64,000 bases of DNA from Phenylobacterium sp. GTDB lineage: Bacteria; Pseudomonadota; Alphaproteobacteria; Caulobacterales; Caulobacteraceae. Shown piece after piece: positions 24,212 to 33,128 of the stretch (positions are counted from its first letter, which is position 1; every line of letters begins with the position of its first letter). The translations under genes and the position numbers were made by a program. Location of the stretch: NCBI RefSeq assembly GCF_013822795.1, contig NZ_PNLB01000019.1:42038-106037 (forward strand), in the 5' to 3' direction. The notes under the pieces were generated by a model, which saw only the letters and a program-made list of their open reading frames with translations, did no database searches and was not told the DNA's origin.

Positions 24212-24982
24212 CTAGTAGTTGACGCGCGTCGAGATCGCGCCGTCGACCAGCATGTTGATCCCGGTCGTGAACGCCGAGCGCGGACTGGCCAGGAACACCG
24301 TCGCCGCCGCCACTTCCTCGGGCGTGGCCATCCGGCCGGTCGGGTTGCGCTTGATCATCTGGTCGAAGAAGCCCGGCATCCCGGCCTTCACGTTGCCCCA
24401 GACGCCGCCCTCGAAGAACACGGTGCCCGGCGAAACGACGTTGGCGCGGATGTGCTTGGCCGCATTCTCGCGCGCCAGGCCTTTGGCGTAGTGGATCAGC
24501 GCCGCCTTCATCGCCCCATAGGACGAAGCGTTCGAGGCCTCGGCCGCCGACACCGACGAGGTGATCAGGAACGCCGCATCGCCGTGCGTCTCGCCGGCCT
24601 TTTCCAGGAACGGCCGCGCCGCCTCGAAGGTGCGCACCGCGCCCAGGATGTCGATCTCGAACATCGCGCGCCAGTCGTCCTCGCCCGCGCCCTGGACCAG
24701 CGCACTGGCGTTGGAGACCATCACATCGATGCCGCCCAGCGTCTCGCCGGCTTGCGCGACAAAGGCGCGGATCGCTGGGCCGTCGGCAATGTCGACCGCC
24801 TGGCCCCAGGCGTTGACGCCCTTCGCCTTCAGCGCCTTGACCGCGTCGGCGACCTGTTCGGCGTTCCGCGCGCAGATCGCGACGTCGGCGCCCTCGTCGG
24901 CCAGCAAATCGGCGATCGCCCGCCCGATGCCGCGCGATCCACCGGTGACGACCGCCTTCTTGCCCTTCAAACCCAGATCCAT
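24212..24982 (-). CDS. short-chain dehydrogenase/reductase
   Basis: 256 residues of classical SDR form: NAD(P) motif TGGSRGIG near residue 14, catalytic Ser in LITSSVS, and the YxxxK pair YGAMK. The last third has the usual PTGRMATPEEVAAATVFLAS and a LVDGA-like ending. It oxidises or reduces an alcohol/ketone; substrate unknown. First gene of the operon with the unknown protein and the dienelactone hydrolase, and divergent from a TetR gene. Confidence 0.92.
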   Translation of the reverse strand: MDLGLKGKKAVVTGGSRGIGRAIADLLADEGADVAICARNAEQVADAVKALKAKGVNAWGQAVDIADGPAIRAFVAQAGETLGGIDVMVSNASALVQGAGEDDWRAMFEIDILGAVRTFEAARPFLEKAGETHGDAAFLITSSVSAAEASNASSYGAMKAALIHYAKGLARENAAKHIRANVVSPGTVFFEGGVWGNVKAGMPGFFDQMIKRNPTGRMATPEEVAAATVFLASPRSAFTTGINMLVDGAISTRVNY

Positions 24983-25002
24983 GTCCCGCTCCCTTGTTCG
25001 TT

Positions 25003-25014
25003 GGACGATGTTCT
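25003..25014. promoter_or_regulatory. candidate TetR operator shared with position 4978
   Basis: GGACGATGTTCT lies 21 bases before the SDR start, in the divergent gap with the TetR gene starting at 25078. Ten bases, ACGATGTTCT, are identical to the palindrome before the monooxygenase at 4978. Confidence 0.4.
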
Positions 25015-25077
25015 AACCCGAAGCTGCGACGCTTGCGCAGACTTGACAGAAGGTCTCGCCCGACAATTTGTGAGCCC

Positions 25078-25647
25078 ATGCTCACGACGCCCACCTCGAC
25101 CAAGGACAAGCTGGTGCGCGCGGCCCTGGAAATCGGCGCGCAGGACGGCCTGGAATCCGCCACCACCGCGGCCATCGCCGCGCGCGCCGGCGTCGCCGAA
25201 GGCACGCTCTACCGGCATTTCCCGTCCAAGGACGACCTGCTCATCGAAGTCTATCGCGGCATCAAGCGGCGCATCTTCGAGGCCATCATCGACGGCGAGG
25301 ACAGCGACGAAGCCCCCGACGCCCGCCTCAAGCGCGTGTGGCGACGGCTCTACGAGGCCTATCGCGCCGATACCAAGGCCTTCATGTTCGGCCAGCGCTT
25401 CGCTGAATCCGCGCTCTCCAAGCGCGAGGGCGGCGCCGCCCACGAGCAGATCTCCACCGCGGTCGGCCGCCTGCGCCGGGACGGGATCGAGCGGGGCCTC
25501 TTCAAGGACCTGCCCAGCGATCTCCTGGCCAGCCTGTTCTTTGCTCCGGTCGGCTACATGCTGAAGTCCGAGCTCAACGGCCGCACCTGGACCGACGCCG
25601 AGCTCGACGCCGCGGCCGAGGCGGTGCTGGACTCCATTCGGGCCTAA
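25078..25647 (+). CDS. TetR family transcriptional regulator
   Basis: 189 residues. The N-terminal TetR helix-turn-helix is TTAAIAARAGVAEGTLYRHF followed by SKDDLL; the C-terminal half includes AEQ-like helices EQISTAVGRLRRDGIERGLF. An upstream in-frame extension to 24994 has no family resemblance, so the ATG at 25078 is preferred. It faces away from the SDR operon and probably represses it. Its stop overlaps that of the convergent porin-like gene (CTAA). Confidence 0.88.
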   Translation: MLTTPTSTKDKLVRAALEIGAQDGLESATTAAIAARAGVAEGTLYRHFPSKDDLLIEVYRGIKRRIFEAIIDGEDSDEAPDARLKRVWRRLYEAYRADTKAFMFGQRFAESALSKREGGAAHEQISTAVGRLRRDGIERGLFKDLPSDLLASLFFAPVGYMLKSELNGRTWTDAELDAAAEAVLDSIRA

Positions 25648-26648
25648 GAGCCTGCACCGGGCGGCATGTTCACCCAAAGCGGCATGCTGAAGTCGAGGAA
25701 GATCGCCTCCCCCTCCAGGCGGTTCCTGGCCTCGAACTCCTTCATCGCGTGAAGCCGCAAGGTCGCCGGCGCCTTGCCGAACAGCATGAAGTTGTAGGCC
25801 CCGGTGACGCCGAGGGCGGCGACCCGCCCCTTGAAGGATCCAAGCCGAGCACCTGCCCCGGAGTCCCCGCTGACCTGCTCGAAGTAGTAGCCCTGCACGC
25901 CAGCCGACCAGGTCTTGTTGAACTTTTTCTCCACCGCCGCCTCGGCGTGGAACTCGGTGCCGGTCTCATAGCTGGTGTAGTCGTTCTCACCGTTGAAGGT
26001 GAAGCCGGCCTTGCCCGAGACGTCCCAACCGGCCTCCTCGTCCAGATAGGTCGCGGCCAGCGACACGTCGCCCGCCCACCGATGGAACGCCAGGTTGGCC
26101 AACTTATCCTTGCGATACTGGCCGACCGGAATGTTGATCAGGGTGCTGGCCGCGATGTGGGTCTTGCCGCTCTTCCAGCCCCAGATCGCCGTCACCAGCG
26201 GATCGCCCATCACGAAGGCGGAGTCGCTTTTGCTGCGCTCGATCTGTCGTCCGCCCGGCCCGGTCAGGGTCCCCGAGACCTCGACATCCGGGCCGCCGAT
26301 CGGCAGCGCCAATCCCACCGCCAGGGTTCCGCCGGCTAGGTCCGTCGTCGGCACCCACAGAACGGTGGCGAAGTTCGCATTGACCGTGGCCTCCAGCCCC
26401 GCAACGACGTTGCCGCCGATCACGAACTCACGCTCGGCGCTGGCTTCGCCGCTATAGTAGTATTGCGTATCGAGCAGGAACACGCCCTCGATCGGCGGCA
26501 CGATCGCCGCCCCCGGTCCGCCCGACCCCAGCAGATAGACACTCGCGCCGCCCTCCGAGGCCTCGGCATGACCAGCCACGAACGCCAGCGCAGCGCCGCC
26601 CGCGGCGGCGGCGATCCACCGCGCCCTCGTCCTCTTGGAATTGCCCAT
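25644..26648 (-). CDS. outer-membrane transporter, SphA/MetA phenol-degradation type
   Basis: 334 residues from the ATG at 26646-26648, preceded by GAGGGGAAG. The N-terminal signal is RWIAAAAGGAALAFVAGHAEAS. The rest alternates short beta strands with aromatic girdle residues (FLLDTQYYY, WAGDVSLAATYLDEEAGWDVSG, WSAGVQGYYFEQ) and ends with MPLWVNMPP, as in the COG4313 family linked to uptake of aromatic or hydrophobic compounds. It should form a beta barrel in the outer membrane. The nearby SDR, hydrolase and P450 genes fit such a role. Confidence 0.85.
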   Translation of the reverse strand: MGNSKRTRARWIAAAAGGAALAFVAGHAEASEGGASVYLLGSGGPGAAIVPPIEGVFLLDTQYYYSGEASAEREFVIGGNVVAGLEATVNANFATVLWVPTTDLAGGTLAVGLALPIGGPDVEVSGTLTGPGGRQIERSKSDSAFVMGDPLVTAIWGWKSGKTHIAASTLINIPVGQYRKDKLANLAFHRWAGDVSLAATYLDEEAGWDVSGKAGFTFNGENDYTSYETGTEFHAEAAVEKKFNKTWSAGVQGYYFEQVSGDSGAGARLGSFKGRVAALGVTGAYNFMLFGKAPATLRLHAMKEFEARNRLEGEAIFLDFSMPLWVNMPPGAGS

Positions 26649-26775
26649 CGCGACTTCCCCTCGTGGCGGCGATCCTGGGCGGTGATCGTGGCGGCGGGGT
26701 CCGACGGCGACCATGAGGTGAAACCCGCGGTTGCGCCTTGGCAGACCAATGAAGCGTCGATGATCGCCGCGCGAA

Positions 26776-27300
26776 CTAAAGCGCCTTTTCCAGCACGATG
26801 AACTCAAGGTCGTCGCGCGCCGGCCGGCCAAAGCGAGCGTCGGCGTAGGGGAACGGCCGCGTCTCACCGGTGCGGGCATAGCCGCGCCGCTCGTACCAGG
26901 CGATCAGGGTGTCGCGGATCTGGATCACCGTCATCCGCACGCGCAGCGCGCCCAGCTCGCGGACGTGGGCTTCGGCCGCCGCCAGCATGGTCCGGCCCAG
27001 CTGGCGGTCCTGCAGATCGGGCCGCACCGTCAGCATGCCCAGGTACCAGGCCCCGCCCTCGGTCGGTTCCAGCCAGACGCAGCCCAGCAGCGGCCCGTCG
27101 GGCTCGTCGCGCAAGGTCATCACCACCGCCTGCGGGTCGGCCGCGAGGTCCCTGGCCAGGGTCTGCGCGTCGGTGCGCTGGCCGCCCAGGTAGTCGGCCT
27201 CGGTGGTCCAGCCCTGGCGCGAGCTCTCGCCCCGATAGGCGGAGTTCACCAACGCGGCGATGACGGGCAATTCAGACGGATCGGCCGGAGAAAAACGCAT
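26776..27300 (-). CDS. GNAT family N-acetyltransferase
   Basis: 174 residues from the ATG at 27298-27300, MRFSPADPSELPVIAALVNSAYRG. The acetyl-CoA loop is TVRPDLQDRQLGRTMLAAAE and the last part, LIAWYERRGYARTGE, is the typical GNAT C-terminal strand. Substrate unknown. It diverges from the aldo/keto reductase gene. The open frame could be extended far upstream through the reductase antisense, but that region is a shadow. Confidence 0.87.
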   Translation of the reverse strand: MRFSPADPSELPVIAALVNSAYRGESSRQGWTTEADYLGGQRTDAQTLARDLAADPQAVVMTLRDEPDGPLLGCVWLEPTEGGAWYLGMLTVRPDLQDRQLGRTMLAAAEAHVRELGALRVRMTVIQIRDTLIAWYERRGYARTGETRPFPYADARFGRPARDDLEFIVLEKAL

Positions 27301-27373
27301 GGCTCCGGTAATCCATAAGCTACGCGACCCCGCCAGCCCAAAATTCGCCGCTCCCTGGAACGCCTGCCATCGC

Positions 27374-27402
27374 TTGACGCTTTTGGCGCCAGCGCCTAAA
27401 TG
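27374..27402 (+). promoter_or_regulatory. candidate promoter of the aldo/keto reductase gene
   Basis: TTGACG (27374-27379) and TAAATG (27397-27402) are spaced by 17 bases, a reasonable sigma-70-type pair, with the -10 box 55 bases before the ATG. Confidence 0.4.
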
Positions 27403-27413
27403 TCGGCTTGTGA

Positions 27414-27425
27414 GTGAGCGCTCAC
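27414..27425. promoter_or_regulatory. 12-base palindromic operator, TetR-like
   Basis: GTGAGCGCTCAC is a perfect palindrome 12 bases after the proposed -10 and 32 bases before the aldo/keto reductase ATG, a position where a bound repressor would block transcription. TGAGCGCTCA cores are common TetR-family sites; no TetR gene is adjacent. Confidence 0.5.
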
Positions 27426-27456
27426 ATTCCCCACATTCCTTCCTGCGGAGTTCCCC

Positions 27457-28446
27457 ATGATCCGTCGCCAAATCGGCCGCACCGGCCGTGACGTGAATGC
27501 TATCGGCCTGGGCTGCATGGGCATGTCGATCGCCTATGGCGAGCCGATGAATGAAGCCGACGCCGTCAAGCTGCTGCACGAGGCGCTGGACCTCGGCGTC
27601 GACCACTTCGACACGGCCGAGCTCTACGGCTTCGGCGCCAATGAGACCCTGCTGGGCGCGGCCTTCCACGACCGCCGCGACAAGGCGTTCATCGCCACCA
27701 AGTTCGGCCCGACGGTCGATCTCGCCACCCGCACGATCACCGGCGTCGACGGCTCTGAGGCGAATATGCGCCGCGCCATCGAACAATCCCTTGGCTTCCT
27801 GAAGACCGACCACGTCGACCTCTACTACCTGCACCGCAAGGACCAGAGCCGGCCGATCGAGGAGACGGTCGAGGCCATGGCCAAGCTGGTCAAGGAAGGG
27901 AAAATCGGAGCCATCGGCCTCTCCGAGGTCAGCGCCGAGACCCTGCGCCGCGCCCAGGCGGTGCACCCGATCGCCGCCGTCCAGTCGGAGTACTCGATCT
28001 TCAGCCGCGACATCGAACAGGACGTGCTGCCGCTCTGCCAGGAAACCGGCGTCACGCTCGTCGCCTATTCCCCGCTCGGCCGCGGCATGCTGACCGGCGC
28101 GTTCACCCGCGATCATCGTCCGCAGGGCGGCGACTACCGCTCGGTCCAGTCGCCGCGCTTCCAAGGCGAGGCCTTCGAGGCCAACCTGGCCCTGGTCGAG
28201 GAGATCGAGAAGATCGGCAAGGCCCGCGGCGCAGCCGCCTCGCAGGTCGCCCTGGCCTGGGTGCTGGCCGCCTACCCGAACGTGGTCGCCATTCCCGGCA
28301 CCACGCGGCTGGCCAACCTGAAGTCCAACCTCGGCGCTGCCGACGTCGGCCTGACCGCGGCCGAGACCGCCAGCCTCGACGCGCTGGCCGCCAAGGTCGC
28401 CGGCATGCGCTACGACGAACGGGCCATGACCATGGTCAACGCCTGA
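27457..28446 (+). CDS. aldo/keto reductase
   Basis: 329 residues after a GGAG site. The AKR signature is DHFDTAELYGFGANE, with catalytic Asp and Tyr, then the Lys in ATKFG and His in DLYYLHRKD. The NADPH-binding end is VVAIPGTTRLANLKSN. It reduces aldehydes or ketones with NADPH and is of the YajO/Tas type by length. A palindromic operator in its leader indicates control by a repressor. Confidence 0.93.
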   Translation: MIRRQIGRTGRDVNAIGLGCMGMSIAYGEPMNEADAVKLLHEALDLGVDHFDTAELYGFGANETLLGAAFHDRRDKAFIATKFGPTVDLATRTITGVDGSEANMRRAIEQSLGFLKTDHVDLYYLHRKDQSRPIEETVEAMAKLVKEGKIGAIGLSEVSAETLRRAQAVHPIAAVQSEYSIFSRDIEQDVLPLCQETGVTLVAYSPLGRGMLTGAFTRDHRPQGGDYRSVQSPRFQGEAFEANLALVEEIEKIGKARGAAASQVALAWVLAAYPNVVAIPGTTRLANLKSNLGAADVGLTAAETASLDALAAKVAGMRYDERAMTMVNA

Positions 28447-28454
28447 CCCGGGCT

Positions 28455-28480
28455 CGCCTCCGCCCTCTCGGGCGGAGGCG
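28455..28480. terminator. bidirectional hairpin between convergent genes
   Basis: A perfect 11-base stem, CGCCTCCGCCC / GGGCGGAGGCG, with loop TCTC, in the 40-base gap between the stop of the aldo/keto reductase (28446) and the stop of the convergent MFS gene (28487). GC-rich and without T-runs. Confidence 0.75.
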
Positions 28481-28486
28481 TCCTCA

Positions 28487-29740
28487 TCAGAGCGCTTCCG
28501 GCTCCAGCCCCGGCGGGGTCGGCGGCAGCGGCGGGTGCTTTTCGATCTTCGGCAGGAACGCCGCCAATAGGCCAATGGCCGGCAGGAAGGCGCACAGCCG
28601 GTAGACCGTCTCAATGCCGGTCTTGTCGGCCAGCACGCCGAGGATAGCCGCGCCCAGCCCGCCCATCCCGAACGAGAACCCGAACAGCAGCCCCGACATC
28701 ATCCCGACCTTGCCGGGCGCCAACTCCTGGGCGAACACCACGATCGCCGGGAACGCCGAGGCCAGGATCAGGCCGATGATCACCACCAGCGGCCCGGTCC
28801 AGAACGCGCCTGCAAAGGGCAGCAGCAGGCTGAACGGCAGCACGCCCAGGATCGAGAACCAGATCACGTACTTGCGCCCGAACCGGTCGCCCAGCGGGCC
28901 GCCGGCCACCGTCCCGGCCGCCACCGCGCCCAGGAACAGGAACAGGTGCATCTGCGCGCCCTGCACCGAGGAGCCGAACTTCTCCATCATGTAGAAGGTC
29001 AGGTAGTTAGTCAGGCTGGCCAGGTAGACGTACTTCGAGAAGATCAGGGCCAGCAGGATCGAGATCCCGGTGACCACTTGGCGGCTCGGCGGCGCGATCG
29101 GCTGCGGGCCCTTAGCCGCCGCGCGCATCCGCGCCAGGCCTTGGGTGCGATACCAGCCAGCCACGTTCCACAGGATGCCGCCGGCCAGCAGCGCCAGCAG
29201 CGCGAAGAACATCAGGCTCGACTGCCCCCAGCGCACGACGACGACCGCCGCCGCCAGCGGTCCCAGCGCCGAGCCGGCGTTGCCGCCGACCTGGAACAGC
29301 GACTGCGCCAGGCCATGCCGCCCGCCCGCCGCCATCCGCGCCACGCGGCTGCTCTCCGGGTGGAAGACCGACGAGCCCATGCCCAGCAGGCAGGCCCCGA
29401 TCACCACCAGGCCGTAGGTGTGCGCCACCGACAGCACCGCCAACCCGGCCAGCGAGAACAGCGTCCCGAACGGCAGCGCCATCGGCGTCGGCCGCTTGTC
29501 GGCATAGAGCCCGATCATCGGCTGCAGGATCGAGGCGGTCACCTGATAGGCCAAGGTTACGATCCCGATCTGTCCGAAGGTGAGCCCCAGCTCGGCCTTG
29601 AGGTTCGGATAGATGGCCGGGAGCAGCGCCTGCATCATGTCGTTGAGCAGGTGGCAGAAGCTGATCGCCAGGATCACTCCAAATGCCGTCTCGCTCGTCG
29701 CCTGAACCTGCTTGTTCGCCGTGATCGTCCGTCCGCCCAT
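28487..29740 (-). CDS. MFS transporter, fosmidomycin-resistance (Fsr) type
   Basis: 417 residues with 12 predicted membrane spans. The early segment HLLNDMMQALLPAIYPNLKAELGLTFGQIG and MGSSVFHPESSRVARMA are hallmarks of the Fsr group of drug/proton antiporters. Starts after GGAGCAGCTCAG. The divergent AraC-type gene at 29833 may regulate it. The natural substrate could be any small acid; resistance to fosmidomycin is only a family label. Confidence 0.9.
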   Translation of the reverse strand: MGGRTITANKQVQATSETAFGVILAISFCHLLNDMMQALLPAIYPNLKAELGLTFGQIGIVTLAYQVTASILQPMIGLYADKRPTPMALPFGTLFSLAGLAVLSVAHTYGLVVIGACLLGMGSSVFHPESSRVARMAAGGRHGLAQSLFQVGGNAGSALGPLAAAVVVVRWGQSSLMFFALLALLAGGILWNVAGWYRTQGLARMRAAAKGPQPIAPPSRQVVTGISILLALIFSKYVYLASLTNYLTFYMMEKFGSSVQGAQMHLFLFLGAVAAGTVAGGPLGDRFGRKYVIWFSILGVLPFSLLLPFAGAFWTGPLVVIIGLILASAFPAIVVFAQELAPGKVGMMSGLLFGFSFGMGGLGAAILGVLADKTGIETVYRLCAFLPAIGLLAAFLPKIEKHPPLPPTPPGLEPEAL

Positions 29741-29832
29741 CTGAGCTGCTCCATACTTCGAGGCGCCCGGATAGGCGCTTCGCCGCGCGCCCGCATTCCT
29801 GTATGGGTCTTTCAGTTTCGCGAGTGGGACAC

Positions 29833-30600
29833 ATGATCGACTGGATCAATCCGGACGACGTCGAGGACACACCTCGCCCGGTCGTGGCCATCGCCAACGA
29901 CTACCCGCCGCATCACGAATTGAACTGGCACCGCCACCGCCGCGGCCAGCTGCTCTATGCGGCCCGGGGCGTGGTCGTCGTCTCAACGCCCAACGGGGCC
30001 TGGGTGGCGCCGCCCGAACGCGCGGTCTGGACCCCGCCCGGCGTCGAGCATGCGGTGAAGATGGTCGGCTCGGTCAGCACCCGCGGCATCCTGATCGAAC
30101 CCGGCGGCTGCCCGGGCTTTGGCGACGCCAGCCGGGTCATCGAGGTTTCGCCCCTGCTCCGCAGCCTGCTGCTGGCGGCCAGCGAACTACCGCGCGAGTA
30201 CGACCGGGCGGGCCGCGACGGCCTAGTCATCGACCTGCTGCTGGTCGAGCTCTCCCGTGCGCCGGTGATCCCGCTGGCCGCGCCGTTCCCGCAGAGCCCG
30301 GCGCTGGCCGCCAAGTGCCGCGCCTTCCTCGAGGCGCCCAGCCCGCACGACACCATCGACCGCTGGGCAGACGACCTCGGCATGGGCCGGCGCGCCTTCA
30401 CTCGCGCGTTCCGACGCGAGACGGGGATGAGCTTCGCCGAGTGGCGCCAACAGGCCTGCGTGCTGATCGCCCTGCCCCGTCTGGCGGCCGGCGAACAGGT
30501 CACCGCGATCGCCCTCGACCTCGGCTACGAAAGCCCCGCCGCCTTCGCCACCATGTTCAAGCGCCTGCTCGGCGTCGCGCCGAGCCGATATCAGGGGTGA
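29833..30600 (+). CDS. AraC family transcriptional regulator
   Basis: 255 residues from the ATG at 29833 (an upstream ATG at 29803 lacks a ribosome site). The N-terminal cupin part carries HHELNWHRHRRGQLLYAARG, and the C-terminal DNA-binding domain has the two AraC helix-turn-helix units ending DLGYESPAAFATMFKRLLG. It is divergent from the Fsr transporter and most likely controls it. Confidence 0.9.
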   Translation: MIDWINPDDVEDTPRPVVAIANDYPPHHELNWHRHRRGQLLYAARGVVVVSTPNGAWVAPPERAVWTPPGVEHAVKMVGSVSTRGILIEPGGCPGFGDASRVIEVSPLLRSLLLAASELPREYDRAGRDGLVIDLLLVELSRAPVIPLAAPFPQSPALAAKCRAFLEAPSPHDTIDRWADDLGMGRRAFTRAFRRETGMSFAEWRQQACVLIALPRLAAGEQVTAIALDLGYESPAAFATMFKRLLGVAPSRYQG

Positions 30601-30610
30601 AGCTCAAAGG

Positions 30611-30728
30611 TGCTCCCCCTCTGGGGGAGCTGTCAGCAAAGCTGACTGAGGAGGACTTTGACTCCCGCCCAAGCAGAGCAGTCCCCCTCCGTCGCGCTAC
30701 GCGCGCCACCTCCCCCACGGGGGGAGGA
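30611..30728. repeat. dispersed repeat family A, copy 1
   Basis: About 120 bases starting TGCTCCCCC, containing GACTGAGG and TTTGACTC, then GAGCAGTCCCCCTCCGTC and ending CCACCTCCCCC...GGGAGGA. A second copy with the same order of blocks lies at 58595-58723. Internal hairpins (CTCCCCC/GGGGGAG pairs) frame it. It fills a convergent gap just after the AraC stop. Confidence 0.8.
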
Positions 30729-30737
30729 ACTAGACGC

Positions 30738-31571
30738 TCAAATCCGCGCCTCGATCCAACTGACGATGTCGCCCAGCACGCCCTCCTTGCCGACGTCGGC
30801 CAGCAGGTCGTGATAGTGGCCCTCGTACAGCTTCAGCGTTTTGTCCTTCGACCCGGCGTGGTCGTAGAAGAACTGACTGCCCTTCGGCAGGGTCGCCTTG
30901 TCCTCGGTGCCATGCAGGATCAGCACCGGCAGGGTGATGGTCGGGATCTCCTTGGTCAGCCGCTCGTCGGCCCGCTGCAGCGCCGCCACCGTGATGCTCG
31001 GCTGGGTCTCGTCGTGGATCAGCGGATCCTCGTTCATCGCCTTGACCACCGCCGGATCGCGCGAGAAGTCGACGTTCTTCAGCTTCAGGATCGGAATGTC
31101 AGGCGCCACGTGGCTGACGCCCTTGATCACCTGCAGGGCGATGTCCGGGGCCGGCACCCGGAAGGCGAAACTCTCGCAGACCAGCCCGGCGATGTCGGCC
31201 TGATGGTCCAGGGCGTAGGTGCTGGCGATCACGCCGCCGGCGCTGTGGCCCAGCACATAGACCGGCAGGCCCGGATCACGCGCCTTGGCGATGCCGACCA
31301 CCTGCACCAGGTCGCCGACGTACTCGTTCACGTGCTCAACGTGGAACCGCTCGCCTTCCGAAAGGCCGCGACCGCGATAGTCATGCGCGTAGACGGCGAA
31401 GCCCCTGGCCGCCAGCTGCTCGGCGACCCACACGTACTGGCCGCTGTGCGAGTTGAACCCGTGGCTGATGACCACGATCGCCTTGGGCGCGCCGGCCGGC
31501 CGCCACGAGCGCATGAAGATCTTGAGGCCGCCGGCCCCTTCGAAAGTTTCTTCCTTCGGAACCTGGCCCAT
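30738..31571 (-). CDS. alpha/beta hydrolase, monoacylglycerol-lipase-like
   Basis: 277 residues. Oxyanion segment VVISHGFNSHSG, the nucleophile elbow GHSAGG, the acid in LILHGTEDKATLP and His in YEGHYHDLLAD. DYRGRGLSEGER matches the Serine aminopeptidase S33/Hydrolase_4 group, which hydrolyses monoglycerides or small esters. No signal peptide. Probably a stand-alone gene. Confidence 0.9.
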   Translation of the reverse strand: MGQVPKEETFEGAGGLKIFMRSWRPAGAPKAIVVISHGFNSHSGQYVWVAEQLAARGFAVYAHDYRGRGLSEGERFHVEHVNEYVGDLVQVVGIAKARDPGLPVYVLGHSAGGVIASTYALDHQADIAGLVCESFAFRVPAPDIALQVIKGVSHVAPDIPILKLKNVDFSRDPAVVKAMNEDPLIHDETQPSITVAALQRADERLTKEIPTITLPVLILHGTEDKATLPKGSQFFYDHAGSKDKTLKLYEGHYHDLLADVGKEGVLGDIVSWIEARI

Positions 31572-31649
31572 TGCGCCCTCGCTGAGTTGAGGGGCGCAAC
31601 CTAACCTCGAAACAGCGAACGCCGCTATCCGAAAGAACCTGGAGTTCGG

Positions 31650-33050
31650 CTATGCGCCGAACGTGCCTGCATAGCGTTCACGCAACAGGTTCTTCTGCAC
31701 CTTGCCCATCGCATTGCGCGGCAGTTCGTCGACGAAGAACACCTTCTTGGGCGTCTTGAACGCGGCCAGTTGCTCGCGCAGCGCGGCGATCATCGCGCCC
31801 TCGTCGCCGCTGCCGATCACCACCGCCGCCACCGCCTCGCCGAAGTCAGGATGCGGCAGGCCGATCACCGCGCTCTCGGTGACCCCGTCCATCTCGTCGA
31901 GGATCAGCTCGATCTCCTTGGGATAGACGTTGAAGCCGCCGGAAATAATCAGGTCCTTGGCCCGGCCGCTGATCCACACCCGCCCGTCCGCGTCCTGGCG
32001 CCCCACGTCGCCGGTGATGAAGAAGCCGTCGTCCGTGAACTCCTGGGCGGTCTTCTCCGGCATCTGCCAGTAACCGCCGAATACGCTGGGCCCCTTGATC
32101 TCGATGGTCCCGGTCGCCTCGCCGCCGCCGATGCGCAGCTCCACGCCGGGCAACGGATAGCCGACGCTGCCGGCGATCCGCTCGCCTTCCAACGGGTTGG
32201 AGGTGATGATCACCGCCTCGCTCATCCCATAGCGCTCCAGGATCCGCTGGCCGGTCCGCGCCTCGAACTCGACGAAGGTCGATTCCAGCAGCGGCGCCGA
32301 GCCGCTGATAAACACCCGCATGTGCGCCGCCGCCTCTCGCGTGAAGCCCGGATTGGCCAGCAGCCGGGTGTAGAAGGTCGGCACCCCCATCATCACGGTC
32401 GACTTCGGCAGCCCGGCCAGCACCTGAGCGTCGTCGTACTTGGCCAGCCACACCATCGGCGCGCCCGACAGGAACGCGCAGTGCAGCGCCACGAACAGGC
32501 CATGCACATGGAAGATCGGCAGCGCATGCAGCAGCACGTCGCTTTCCGAGAATCCCCAGGCCGCGTGCAGCGCCTGGGCATTAGCCGCCAGGTTCCCGTG
32601 GCTCAGCATCGCGCCCTTCGAGCGCCCAGTCGTGCCCGAGGTGTAGATGATCGAGGCGAGGTCATCCTCGCTCCGCGCCAGCGTTTCGAGCAGCGGCTCG
32701 CGGCTGCGCGCATCGGCGACCAGCTCGACCGCGTCCTCGACGAACAGCACCGGCTGAGCGTCGTCCATGAAGTAGTCGATCTCGGCCTCGGTATAGGCGG
32801 TGTTCAACGGCAAGAAGACCGCCCCCACCTTCAAGGTCGCCAGGTAGACGACCACCGCCTCGACGCTCTTCTCCGACTGCAGCGCCACCCGGTCGCCGGG
32901 CTCGACCTCATACTCGACCAGCAGCGCCGCCGTCCGCGCCACGTCGTCCTCCAGCGCCCCGTACGAAATCGCGCGCCCATCCGGCAGCAGGAACGCCGGC
33001 TTGGACCGATCAGCAGGGAAACGCGAAGCAAGCAGCTCGTAGAGGTTCAT
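31650..33050 (-). CDS. acyl-CoA synthetase, malonyl-CoA synthetase-like (MatB)
   Basis: 466 residues. The adenylate-forming enzyme motifs are YTSGTTGRSKGAM, ERYGMSEA, GDVGRQDADGRVWISGRAKDLIISGG and the catalytic Lys region NAMGKVQKNLL. Early MNLYELLASRFP and HGLFVALH, with LPIFHVHGLF, match MatB-type enzymes that activate malonate or methylmalonate to the CoA ester. It is somewhat shorter than standard MatB. No malonate uptake gene is adjacent; the substrate assignment is inference from the family. Confidence 0.83.
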   Translation of the reverse strand: MNLYELLASRFPADRSKPAFLLPDGRAISYGALEDDVARTAALLVEYEVEPGDRVALQSEKSVEAVVVYLATLKVGAVFLPLNTAYTEAEIDYFMDDAQPVLFVEDAVELVADARSREPLLETLARSEDDLASIIYTSGTTGRSKGAMLSHGNLAANAQALHAAWGFSESDVLLHALPIFHVHGLFVALHCAFLSGAPMVWLAKYDDAQVLAGLPKSTVMMGVPTFYTRLLANPGFTREAAAHMRVFISGSAPLLESTFVEFEARTGQRILERYGMSEAVIITSNPLEGERIAGSVGYPLPGVELRIGGGEATGTIEIKGPSVFGGYWQMPEKTAQEFTDDGFFITGDVGRQDADGRVWISGRAKDLIISGGFNVYPKEIELILDEMDGVTESAVIGLPHPDFGEAVAAVVIGSGDEGAMIAALREQLAAFKTPKKVFFVDELPRNAMGKVQKNLLRERYAGTFGA

Positions 33051-33128
33051 ACGTCCTGCCTAACCGATCCTCGCCAGCCCCGGAACTCCTCTCCCGCAAA
33101 GTCAGCAGAACGCCGCTTCGCGCCGTCT

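Noticed and set aside
27301..28614. Extension of the GNAT frame (26776) to 612 residues
   Set aside because: The extra N-terminal part is antisense to the aldo/keto reductase and has no family features; the real ATG is at 27300.
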